From Paulinella micropora (lineage: Eukaryota; Cercozoa; Imbricatea; Euglyphida; Paulinellidae), in assembly GCA_019918135.1 (NCBI GenBank), contig WBZZ01000647.1, forward strand, positions 17,501 through 81,500: 64,000 nt of DNA, in the 5' to 3' direction. A model generated the notes under the pieces. It was not told the origin of the DNA and made no database searches. It saw only the letters and a list, made by a program, of their open reading frames with translations. The translations under genes were made by a program, and so were the position numbers. Shown one piece after another: positions 50,981 through 61,049 of this stretch (positions are counted from its first letter, which is position 1; each line of letters starts with the position of its first letter).

Positions 50981-51208
50981 ACATGTTGACCTAGGTGCTA
51001 AGGTCCAAGTTTCGAGATCAGGGTCCTACCCTGTTGATCTTCAAAACCCCCCTGAACACCTGTAGTTTCCTGTTCCTTAAAGGACTGAAAGCACTATCTC
51101 ACACGACCATACTGGTACTGATTGTCGAGAAGCTACTTAACACTCTACCCAAGACACAGTCAACAACAGTGACTGATTGCCCCCAGAGAGTGTGTCGTTC
51201 CAAATTCC
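50981..51208 (+). repeat. left TIR of transposon
   Basis: Inverse copy of 53412-53646. Contains tgattgcccccagagagtgt near the inner end. Confidence 0.75.
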
Positions 51209-51982
51209 CAAACTTATGAATTCGAAAAAGGCATAGGGATGTATTAAGACCGGAGGTTTTACACTTACGAGCTCAAAGTAAAAATGGAATTTAATAATTG
51301 AACACAACTGGTTCAAAACTAACCTCCACTTCTGAAATAGAAAGGGAAGCCAGATATGAACCCAAACAACAAGCCAAAGGAAAAAACCGCTGTTAACGGA
51401 GTGTCCCTTTGACACGGGTCATCTGACACGATGCGTTACGTCCGTAACCTGCACAAATGCCAAAGCATACCCTAAACACCAACCCATAAGTGCAATTTCC
51501 CTTATTTAGCCATAAATTCCCAGTCACAGGAAAAAAGGCGGTTTGGTGCTGACTTTGACCCATGGTATGTTTGTTTCTTTTGCCTGTCTCTCATGGTTGG
51601 ATGAGTGAGATGCACAGGTGGTTGAACTGGTCTGCTGTGGAGGAGGCCTGTGTCAGTGGTGCAGGGAAGGACCTAGTGGGCACGTAGGCTGACAGACAGG
51701 AGGCGACCAGCAATCATAGGCGTTAGGGGAGGAAGGATGGCTCTTTTTCTCTCTCTCTCCCTTTCTCTCTCGGTGGGGGGGGGGTGAGCATTAATTCCTT
51801 TCGTCTCAGTTTCCTTTTCTGTTGTGGTGGCCATGGGGGAAGAAAGCATACGTGGTGTCTCTATATGGGAAGGAAGCATGCATTGTGTCTCTCTGTGGGA
51901 GGATGTGAGCTTGCGTGTTGTCTCTCTTTTCTCTCCTGTTGTGAGTGAAAGTGAAAGCATGGCTCTTTTATTTATTTATTTT

Positions 51983-52975
51983 TTATCTGGGATGAGAGTG
52001 TGCATGTCTTTCTTCTCTATCTCTTGCCATGACTTTCATGGTCGCTTGCAGCTTGAGGTCAAACGGTGCTAACCTGTTTTTCATCTCATCCTGTGAGTCC
52101 CAGTCTTGAGCAGCACCAACAGGGTACATGGTTGCCGTGCCGAGCTTAATCTTGTCTACAAGCTCTAACAAAAAATTGTACGCGACTTGCACTTCGGGTC
52201 CCCGTGGCTGGATCTTTTGTCCACCACTGTCTGCACAACTTTCATGAAGATTGTGTCGACTGTTGGTTGCCAGCAACAATGTTTTCTCCACATGTTGAAG
52301 ATCAAAACGCATGGGGTGCGACAAGGAATGTCGCGCTACAGTGCTCAGGTTGGCTTCGCACTTCTCCTCAGAGAAGATTCGGGGGTCATGCTGAAAAGCC
52401 TTCCATCCTGGATGATTGTGATGACGCCAGTAGTTTAACATCAACAAGTGCATGCACAAAACGTGAGTGTACTCGTTCGGTTTGAAGTGCAGAAGAACGT
52501 GCAGTGATCTGTGAAGATACACAAACAGCTCCAAACAAAGATCCAGTTCCCATTTCACAAACCGTCGTCCATGCTGAAGCATGATGAAAAAGAAAAAAGA
52601 TGCAAAACCTTCTTTGCCTTCGCCAGTCAAAGCTCTGGTCTGAAAGCTGTCCAACTTACGAAAACTCCCATCTTGATTTTTTACAGTTGTCATTTTGGAC
52701 CAGAATCGATGAAGTCGGTCTGGAGCAAAGGTTTTTAACCATGCTTTGAATTCGAAACCAAGAAAATCACCTAGACAAACATTTCTTTTTTCATGCATGT
52801 GGAAAGCAAGGTTGGGCAGTGTACTGGTAAAAATTTTACAAAGTTTCAGATCAGTTTGGCAGATCACCATGCAGTCTGGTCGACGAGGAAGGGTTTGAAG
52901 CTCTTTCGCCATCGCTTCAAAGTGGCTTCTCAGTGAGGAAAGGTACCCGCGCCTAAGAATCTGAAAAAAGCACAT
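51983..52975 (-). CDS. transposon ORF, 330 aa, transposase-like, truncated
   Basis: Encodes HFEAMAKELQTLPRRPDCMV, FKAWLKTFAPDRLHRFWSKM, FFFFIMLQHGRRFVKWELDL, KPNEYTHVLCMHLLMLNYWR, HSLSHPMRFDLQHVEKTLLL, and ends with a charged tail. No clear DDE triad. The related copy 53660-57488 has, between the same two blocks, about 1.96 kb more with LGHWHIHKFLCILIWREYKR and DNFATSLKFRNVGVPRLGTG. These faintly recall DUF6589-type proteins of mobile elements (DNF...; GdWH...). So this ORF may be an internally deleted form. Family uncertain. Confidence 0.45.
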   Translation of the reverse strand: MCFFQILRRGYLSSLRSHFEAMAKELQTLPRRPDCMVICQTDLKLCKIFTSTLPNLAFHMHEKRNVCLGDFLGFEFKAWLKTFAPDRLHRFWSKMTTVKNQDGSFRKLDSFQTRALTGEGKEGFASFFFFIMLQHGRRFVKWELDLCLELFVYLHRSLHVLLHFKPNEYTHVLCMHLLMLNYWRHHNHPGWKAFQHDPRIFSEEKCEANLSTVARHSLSHPMRFDLQHVEKTLLLATNSRHNLHESCADSGGQKIQPRGPEVQVAYNFLLELVDKIKLGTATMYPVGAAQDWDSQDEMKNRLAPFDLKLQATMKVMARDREERHAHSHPR

Positions 52976-53012
52976 TTTGGGAATGCCTCAAAAAATCATT
53001 TTACACGATTAG

Positions 53013-53119
53013 ATTTTATGCATAAATGGCTCAACTGTGATTTGAGGCATCAGTGACACCATTCAGGGTACGCGAAAAGTCGTTTTGGCGGTTTCCAATG
53101 TGGAGCTTTTATGCATAAA
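53013..53119. repeat. TTTTATGCATAAA palindrome pair
   Basis: gattttatgcataaatggc (about 53013) and gcttttatgcataaaagc (53106). Repeated with the duplicated block at 57083 and 57178, and independently near 56312, 56354, 58099, 58144 and 58189. Confidence 0.7.
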
Positions 53120-53411
53120 AGCAGAAACTGTCGGAACCAAAACATTTTCTGGTGCCACCACTGCCCAAAACCACTTTGGACAGTTCGTTTTCAAGTTCGA
53201 TTGTCTGGAACTGACCAATTGGCCCTTTCCGAAACATTTTGTTCGGCTGGCCCCTCGTTATGATTTTGAAAAAAAAAACAGGGGTTTTGCTTCAGGCCAA
53301 TCGTTTTTTTTGCTTGAGCAAAAAAGTCTTTTTGGACAGTTTTGCTTCGTTGCTGTGTTGTCCACACTCTTCAAAGTCACTTTGAGCTGATGTCTGACAA
53401 GAGCATCAACA

Positions 53412-53646
53412 AGGAATTTGGAACGACACACTCTCTGGGGGCAATCAGTCACTGTTGTTGACTGTGTCTTGGGTAGAGTGTTAAGTAGCTTCTCGACAAT
53501 CAGTACTCAGTACTGGTCGTGTGAGATAGTGCTTTCAGTTCTTTAAGGAACAGGAAACTACAGGTGTTCAGGGGGGTTTTGAAGATCAACAGGGTAGGAC
53601 CCTGATCTCGAAAACTTGGACCTTAGCACCTAGGAGGTCAACATGT
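53412..53646 (-). repeat. right TIR of transposon
   Basis: Inverse of 50981-51208 with small differences, including three extra bases near the outer end. Confidence 0.75.
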
Positions 53647-53659
53647 CAGCGTTACTGGG

Positions 53660-56600
53660 TTTGGTGCTGACTTTGACCCATGGTATGTTTGTTTCTTTTG
53701 CCTGTTTCTCATGGTTGGATGAGTGAGATGCACAGGTGGTTGAACTGGTCTGCTGTGGAGGAGGCCTGTGTCAGTGGTGCAGGGAAGGACCTAGTGGGCA
53801 CGTAGGCTGACAGACAGGAGGCGACCAGCAATCATAGGCGTTAGGGGAGGAAGGATGGCTCTTTTTCTCTCTCTCTCTCTTTCTCTCTCGGTGGGGGGGG
53901 GGGTGAGCATTAATTCCTTTCGTCTCGGTTTCCTTTTCTGTTGTGGTGGCCATGGGGGAAGAAAGCATACGTGGTGTCTCTATATGGGAAGGAAGCATGC
54001 ATTGTGTCTCTCTGTGGGAGGATGTGAGCTTGCGTGTTGTCTCTCTTTTCTCTCCTGTTATGAGTGGAAGTGAAAGCATGGCTCTTTTATTTATTTATTT
54101 TTTATCTGGGATGAGAGTGTGCATGTCTTTCTTCTCTATCTCTTGCCATGACTTTCATGGTCGCTTGCAGCTTGAGGTCAAACGGTGCTAACCTGTTTTT
54201 CATCTCATCCTGTGAGTCCCAGTCTTGAGCAGCACCAACAGAGTACATGGTTGCCGTGCCGAGCTTAATCTTGTCTACAAGCTCTAACAAAAAATTGTAC
54301 GCGACTTGCACTTCGGGTCCCCGTGGCTGGATCTTTTGTCCACCACTGTCTGCACAACTTTCATGAAGATTGTGTCGACTGTTGGTTGCCAGCAACAATG
54401 TTTTCTCCACATGTTGAAGATCAAAACGCATGGGGTGCGACAAGGAATGTCGCGCTACAGTGCTCAGGTTGGCTTCGCACTTCTCCTCAGAGAAGATTCG
54501 GGGGTCATGCTGAAAAGCCTTCCATGCTGGATGATTGTGATGACGCCAGTAGTTTAACATCAACAAGTGCATGCACAAAACATGAGTGTACTCGTTCGGT
54601 TTGAAGTGCAGAAGAACGTGCAGTGATATGTGAAGATACACAAAAACTTGAGAAGGCATGTTTTCGCGAATCACACAGCCAAGGTCCTGCGCCTGTTCAT
54701 GCAAAGACCAAACTCAAGTGCAGAAAGAAATGCGAAGGTGTACCACGGGCATGAACCATTCAAACAACGAAAGCAGTCCTCCCAACATCTGCTTTTGCGC
54801 TGGTGGGGTTGCGTTGTCACAGTAAGTGTCCACGATGTCAGCCCGTACTCACTGGTAAGCCAGACGAAGGTACGCCATCACAGCGGTAATGGTTTTCAAA
54901 CGTGGTTTGGTTCGAAATTTCTTGGATGGAAACAATTCATGCCACAAGGGACCAAAGACCTGCCGCTTGTACTCTCGCCAAATCAAAATGCAAAGAAACT
55001 TATGGATGTGCCAGTGCCCAAGGAAAACACACATCCAACTCTTCATGTGTCCAAAGCCCCCACTCTGGTCGTACACCGCCTGAACCATCCATCAAAGCAA
55101 ACAAAAGATGAACTAACTAAGCAACAAACAAACTAGAAACAAACCAAACAAAAAAACGAAACAAACAAGCAAACGAGCAAAGTTAAACAAACACACACAC
55201 ACACACAGACACACAATCATCCACAAACCAGTTTCACAACTCAACACGCTTCTCAACAACTTATTTTGAACATTCTTTTGTAAATGTTTGAATCAACGGT
55301 GTACAACTTGTAACGAGCAGCGTTTTGCCTTCTCCTCTCCGCCGCTAGCTTTTGCATCATGCGAATCAAAGCGTTGTTTGAAGCGATGTTTTAGTCTTCT
55401 AAACGCAATCCCTTGAACACTGTGTCCTCGTTGCCTGGGCGCCCATTGGTCGAAAGGTGCTCGGGTAGTCTCAAGGGAATTTTGTTTGAGTCGTTGGACG
55501 CAGACAATTCGAAAAAGTCCAGACAGTGTGGGTTGTTGCTTTCAAGTTTCTGCATTTGGTTGTGTGTAAGTGCAACAACAGCATCGCTGAACAAATCGTC
55601 GGGAAAAGCATTTGCTTGAAAGGCAGCAATCAGCATGCTTGGGGACCGGGCAACCTTCGACTCGATTTGTCCCACAACAGTCCAGAGTCCATCATTGTAC
55701 GGCCCAGTTCCCAGTCTTGGGACACCTACATTTCTGAACTTTAAACTGGTCGCAAAATTGTCGAACCAAGTTGAACGCAGCACGTCTGCACAAGTCACAG
55801 ACAAAACAAGCTTCCAATCTCAAGAGTTGGAGACTTTAAACTTGCAACACAGTAACATGTGTCAGTGAATGTAACATTTTTCGAATTCACCCAACAAAGC
55901 AGAAGTAAAGTCCCACCTGGTTCCTTCAAAAGGGATTGTTCATGTAAACTGACAACACATGTCTGACTTGACACTACTTGCACAGTGCTAAAACTGCCTT
56001 CAATTAAAAAGAAGAAAACAAGTCATTCTGTGTTGCTCTTGTCCGACAAAGCACAGCATGTACACTTACGGGACAAGTTTTCATCAACATTAGCGCACAT
56101 TTGGTTCATTCATGCATGCAGTTGAAGCTGTGGGTTCTTGAAATGCACTGAAGTTGTACATGCAAGGGAAAAACCAATGTGGTACTCGTTGGCGACCACG
56201 GTGGCACGGCAACCCATTTCAGATTCACTTCATAAACGATTCGTCCCCAAGCAAAGACGAGGGGTGATCAATTTGACCATGTAAAAACAATTCGTTTGGC
56301 TTTTCCAATGTTGTGCATAAAAGGACCACATTTGAAAAACCAAATGCTGTGCTTTTATGCATAAAAGCACTTCATCGTCAAGTCTGTTTTTGTCAAACAG
56401 GAAGACAGACAGAACGATCAAACATGCTTTCTGATCATGAACAGCAAAAACTGAAGTTTGAACACGTGTTTTTACCTTAATTTTTCTTTAATTTCTTGAA
56501 GTCGAGTGCTACGCTGCCGATCGAAACTCCTTAAAGGTAAAACTCTCCCCGCATCAGACAAAACTTGAATTCCTTCGCGACTCAGACCGCGATGTTTCAG

Positions 56601-57488
56601 CTCCAAACAAAGATCCAGTTCCCATTTCACAAACCGTCGTCCATGCTGAAGCATGATGAAAAAGAAAAAAGATGCAAAACCTTCTTTGCCTTCGCCAGTC
56701 AAAGTTCTGGTCTGAAAGCTGTCCAACTTACGAAAACTCCCATCTTGATTTTTTACAGTTGTCATTTTGGACCAGAATCGATGAAGTCGGTCTGGAGCAA
56801 AGGTTTTTAACCATGCTTCGAATTCGAAACCAAGAAAATCACCTAGACAAACATTTCTTTTTTCATGCCTGTGGAAAGCAAGGTTGGGCAGTGTACTGGT
56901 AAAACTTTTACAAAGTTTCAGATCAGTTTGGCAGATCACCATGCAGTCTGGTCGACGAGGAAGGGTTTGAAGCTCTTTCGCCATCGCTTCAAAGTGGCTT
57001 CTCAGTGAGGAAAGGTACCCGCGCCTAAGAATCTGAAAAAAGCACATTTTGGGAATGCCTCAAAAAATCATTTTACACGATTAGATTTTATGCATAAATG
57101 GCTCAACTGTGATTTGAGGCATCAGTGACACCATTCAGGGTACGCGAAAAGTCGTTTTGGCGGTTTCCAATGTGGAGCTTTTATGCATAAAAGCAGAAAC
57201 TGTCGGAACCAAAACATTTTCTGGTGCCACCACTGCCCAAAACCACTTTGGACAGTTCGTTTTCAAGTTCGATTGTCTGGAACTGACCAATTGGCCCTTT
57301 CCGAAACATTTTGTTCGGCTGGCCCCTCGTTATGATTTTGAAAAAAAAAACAGGGGTTTTGCTTCAGGCCAATCGTTTTTTTTTTGCTTGAGCAAAAAAG
57401 TCTTTTTGGACAGTTTTGCTTCGTTGCTGTGTTGTCCACACTCTTCAAAGTCACTTTGAGCTGATGTCTGACAAGAGCATCAACAAGG
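53660..57488 (-). mobile_element. larger related copy of the transposon interior
   Basis: Begins 13 bp beyond the right TIR and repeats the interior of the first copy almost base for base, but with about 1.96 kb between the two blocks. Minus-strand pieces are 57047-56472 (same N-terminal block, then LKHRGLSREGIQVLSD), 55804-55391 (VLRSTWFDNFATSLKFRNVG), 55088-54849 (HWHIHKFLCILIWREYKRQV) and 54704-54102 (same C-terminal block). They could be exons or broken parts of one transposase-like gene of roughly 800 codons. No TIRs were found at its edges. The right edge runs into the coding start of the next gene. Confidence 0.5.
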
Positions 57489-58750
57489 CGTTTGAACATT
57501 TGCACTGGTGGGTAAGTGAGAAGCTTGAGCTGTTTGTCTCGAACAGTCCTTTGGTTGAGACTGACACCAAGATTGGAAGCTCGAGCATCGGTTTGGTCAG
57601 CAAGTTTGGTTCTACTAGTACTCCAACAGGCAGAATGTGGCAAGTGAGTGTGTTTGATCCAAACAAGCAACAGGCACAACGCGTTTCCCTCGCAGAGGTC
57701 AAGTGTTTGCATGCGGACAACAAGGCCAAACCGCCACAGGATGTGACCTGGGATGAGTCGTTGCAAGACATCTTTGTGAGGGGTGCTACAGACAAAGCAC
57801 CAACCAGTAAGTCTTCTTCTCTTTTCACTTGTGCTTGTTTTTGTCTTGTTTGCATTGTGTTTGTGTTTGTGTTTGAAACGTCTTGGTTGTTTGAGTACTT
57901 TGATTTGAATGTGTGGTCTCGTTTTTTTTAAAAAATGTCCATGTGCTTTTCCCATTTTTTGCGGTTGAAAAAACAAATTATGAATTCCATTTTTGCATGC
58001 AGAACAGCTGAACAAGAGGACAAAAGAAATGCTCCAAGACCTGGCTAAGCAGTCCGCCACGGTGGCTGCCACCGATGCCCAGGTAGTTCTGGGCTTTGCT
58101 TTTATGCATAAAAGGGACACATTGGCAATTGCCAATGTGGAGCTTTTATGCATAAAAGCTCTACATTGGAAATTTCTCATGTGACCCTTTTATGCATAAA
58201 AGCTCTACATGTGACTTAGGAATCTGAAGGTGACGACTTCGTACCTTCTTCCCAACTCGCTGAGCAAGAGTCTACGCAGCCCCTTGGCTCCTTGTTCGGT
58301 GCGTCGCATGCTGTGGCTTCTGGTTCTGGAAAGGCCTCCCTGCCAGAGAACCCATCCGAACATGAGGAAGAGGACGAGGAAGCGTTCAACGACTTGGTTC
58401 GACGAGCCTCCTTGAACGCTAAGTCGTCTGCTGACGCTGTTCTTACCCCGCCAAAGCGAACTCTGACCCAGGACATAGAAACGCAGGATCCAAATCAAGA
58501 GTCTCCAGCAAGCAAGGCTTCTGGGGACAGCCGCTCAATTTTCTCGCAACCAACTCGTTCTTCCACTGGGACTCCTGTTGTGCAACTAGCTGATCGCAGA
58601 AAGGCTTCGTTTCCTCTCACCCCTGTCAACCCTTTGAAGCCTTTTCCCCCTTTAACTTCATCATCATCTTCATCTTCACCTTCATCTTCATCTTTGTCTT
58701 CATCTTCATCTTCACCTTCATCTTCATCTGTTATAGCATATGTTATATGA
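57464..58750 (+). CDS. three-exon gene, unknown acidic/Ser-rich protein
   Basis: Exon 1 57464-57806 (MSDKSINKAFEHLHWWVSEK, VSLAEVKCLHADNK). Intron 57807-58002 is gtaagt to gcag. Exon 2 is 58003-58082 (KEMLQDLAKQSATVAATDAQ). Intron 58083-58219 holds three copies of the ATGCAT palindrome. Exon 3 58220-58750 has ESEGDDFVPSSQL, HEEEDEEAFNDLVRRASLN, PPKRTLTQDIETQ, then a long Ser run ending SSSVIAYVI. Phases agree at both junctions. The Ser run ends exactly where a copia LTR begins (58741), so the natural C-terminus has probably been replaced. Function unknown; nuclear or regulatory in style. Confidence 0.6.
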
Positions 58751-59338
58751 TATGATATGTTCAATACATGTACACATATTTAGTACATTACCCTCTAACA
58801 TATTTTCTCATCATAATAATATTGTATATTTTCACGGTAAGATAGAATAATTATTAATGATAAGGACTTCCTGTCCCGGATGCCAATACATAATGATAAT
58901 TATTCACGATTAGGACTTCCTGATCCTATTAGCAATATATTGCCACTTATCACTGTCAAATATGATTATGTCACACAACAATATTTAACGATATTACCGT
59001 TCTGATTATCCAGTAATAACTTCACTCTAACAATCCTATTCATGGGACGAATTGCCTGATCATAATGATCCGTACTAACAGTACGATCCGCGTTAGATAA
59101 AGGTTATATACAATGTCTTCAGGCACGCGTTTGATACGCGATTGGCACGCGTCACACACGCGGTATTCAGATCGGTTTCATCAGCTCGTCGCTGTTTCTC
59201 GTTATCCATTATTCTGTGATTATCCATCTGAGACTGATTAAAGTTATCATTCAACCTCCTGGGTCCTCTGTGTCGAAACCGGTTGGTTAATAATAATATG
59301 ATCTGATCTCTCTGTTAATCTGAGATCTGGTCATAACA
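58741..59338 (+). repeat. copia-type LTR
   Basis: Starts TGTTATATGA and ends GGTCATAACA, with 6-bp inverted ends TGTTAT...ATAACA. A/T-rich, about 598 bp. It is followed at once by a primer binding site. The start could also be 58729, where another tgttat lies. No matching second LTR in the window, and only about 200 bp of internal sequence follows. Confidence 0.6.
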
Positions 59339-59350
59339 GGTTATGAGCCT
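59339..59350 (+). promoter_or_regulatory. primer binding site, half-tRNA type
   Basis: GGTTATGAGCCT is complementary to the anticodon-loop region of initiator tRNA-Met (GGCTCATAACC). Copia-family elements are known to prime from a tRNA-iMet fragment cut in the anticodon loop. Confidence 0.6.
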
Positions 59351-59542
59351 TGCGCCCCCAGGAGGAAAGAAGATGGAACTTTTAACAGAATATAGCTGTA
59401 ATTGATTTTTTTTCTGTTACGGAACTGTCCGTTACTGCCCAACCGTGGCGACTGCGCCAACGACAATGTTGAAGACACTGGACTTCCTACTGTTTACTGT
59501 GACTTCTGTAAATTAGACTCTGACAACTGAATTTTACTGATA

Positions 59543-59755
59543 CTGACCTGCGCATCTGACATGCGATCTACTGCTGAAAACTGACCTTCGCATCTGACAT
59601 GCGATCTACTGCTGAAAACTGACCTGCGCATCTGACATGCGATCTACTCCTGAAAACTGACCTGCGCATCTGACATGCGATCTACTCCTGAAAACTGACC
59701 TGCGCATCTGACATGCGATCTGCTATGAACGATCTACTCCTGAAAACTGACCTGC
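59543..59755. repeat. 38-bp tandem repeat, about five units
   Basis: Unit ctgacctgcgcatctgacat then gcgatctactgctgaaaa, four full copies from 59543 to 59694 with one to two changes each, then a rearranged fifth. Lies at the junction between the LTR-derived sequence and a GC-rich fragment. Confidence 0.85.
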
Positions 59756-59756
59756 T

Positions 59757-59963
59757 GCCGGCCGCACCCCCGACGGCGAGGCGCTGGCGCTAGCGGCCGC
59801 GCTGGGCTTCGCGCTGGCGGCGTGGCCGCTGTTTGCGCAGCCGGACCTGTACGCGCGCAACCGGCACACCATAGGAGGAGGCTGCCAACGCCGGACGCCG
59901 GTGATATCGTCCGAGAGAACACAGGTGGTCATGCTGTTCACGGCGGCGGGCCCCGTTCCCTGA
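59757..59963 (+). pseudogene. orphan GC-rich coding fragment with membrane segment
   Basis: One frame reads RTPDGEALALAAALGFALAA, WPLFAQPDLYARNRHT, then QVVMLFTAAGPVP and TGA. GC-rich like the 5-25 kb genes and unlike its surroundings. It has no start, being cut at the tandem repeat. Possibly the 3' end of a displaced viral or host gene. The opposite strand also stays open, so confidence is low. Confidence 0.3.
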
Positions 59964-61049
59964 CACTATAACCCTTGAAAAGAAAGAAATTTGGGTGTTT
60001 CTTTGCTCTTGAGCTGAAAACTGGAAACAGTTTTGCTAGTGGGGGAAAAAAAGGGGCAGACGTGGAGGGCGATGAGTTTTGTGCACAGCTATTTAAAACG
60101 CTTCGGCACCGCCCCTGCCACACACCTCCCGCACCCTCCTCTATCTGCTTTTCGTTTTCTCTTTGCGTGTATTAATTAATAAGATTCTCTTGTTACAGCC
60201 AAAAAAAAAAGGGAGGGAGGGCTGTGGAATCAAGCGTCTTTGGGACGAAACAAACGCGACAGAAGAAAGTTTATTAATGTTACATTTTTCGGTGGCCAAT
60301 GGCTGAGGCAGAAGTATTGAAACAAAAGAATGCCTTGCTTTAGGTAGCAAGAAAACAAGAAACATGATACAAGAGAGCAAAGACCTTAATCAGCTTTTTT
60401 TTGGGGGGGTGAGAAGAGGGTAATTTTTCTAAACTGTGTCTCCCTGCCACACTCCTACTTCGTTCATACCTTTCTTGCCCTGCCCTCCCTTCTTATTCCT
60501 TTCTCTCTGTGTCTGTCGCACGTTTTTTTTGGGGAGGGGGAGTAGGGGCCGGCTGTTTTTCACTCCCGCTCCCCTCCCTTCTTTCTTGCTGATTGGGGTT
60601 TTCTTTGTAATGTGATCTGTTGAGAACCTCAACTTTTGTTTTGCCCAAAGCCCCGCCCCCCCTCCCTTCCCCGCCTTGTGGTTGTTACTGCTTGTAGTAT
60701 CCACGCTCCCACCTATCCTCTCGAGGACGGGTGCGTGGAGGGAGGAGGGGAGGGGGGGGGGGGGGAGGGCGCTACCGAGAGAAGAAAAAAAGAAACAGGG
60801 GGGGGGGAGGGAGGGGAGTAAGTAGATACAAAAGGACAACCGAAAAAAAAGCAAAAGAAAAAAAAGGGATAGAACCATAAGAGAGGGAAAGAAGCCAGCT
60901 AAACTGGAGGAGTGAGGAGGGAGGGGGAGAGAGAAAAACACAATAGTGTGTGTGTCTGTTTTTGTTTCCTTTTTTTTTAATTTTTTTTTTAGAGCTTGCG
61001 ATTTTGCAAACGAAGTGCTATCAAAGACGGAAAGGAGAACAGGTGGACA
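59964..61049. other. long low-complexity intergenic interval
   Basis: No supported gene. It contains A/T-rich leader-like sequence, C and G tracts (60655-60663, 60749-60766) and a T tract ending ttttttag at 60990 just before the next gene, possibly a splice acceptor or promoter region. Reading frames here are composed of low-complexity tracts. Confidence 0.45.

Larger units (their letters stand above)
50981..53646. mobile_element. TIR DNA transposon with long inverted ends
   Basis: About 230-bp ends in inverse orientation (50981-51208 and 53412-53646), near-identical apart from a few small differences, both finishing in acatgttgacct. Possible target ACATGT lies at both edges, but it is palindromic and so uninformative. 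The interior carries a leftward ORF and two blocks that also occur outside (51541-52510 matches 53660-54636; 52530-53407 matches 56599-57488). The right inner edge includes the first 25 bases of the coding sequence of the gene at 57464. This suggests an element that captured neighbouring sequence (Pack-TIR style) or a nested duplication. Confidence 0.65.

Noticed and set aside
51673..51960. Small ORFs around the CT-rich block, duplicated at 53771-54079
   Set aside because: They derive from the CTCTCT and poly-G repeat and are conserved only because the block is duplicated.
59339..59360. tRNA-Met gene
   Set aside because: Only the anticodon-arm complement is present, with no acceptor stem or T-arm; it fits a primer binding site.
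59543..59755. CRISPR-like array
   Set aside because: The 38-bp units are directly contiguous without unique spacers and sit in eukaryotic-type DNA; simple tandem repeat.
60429..60941. 170-residue hydrophobic ORF on the minus strand
   Set aside because: Low-complexity Leu/Phe/Pro from C/T tracts; no structure beyond composition.
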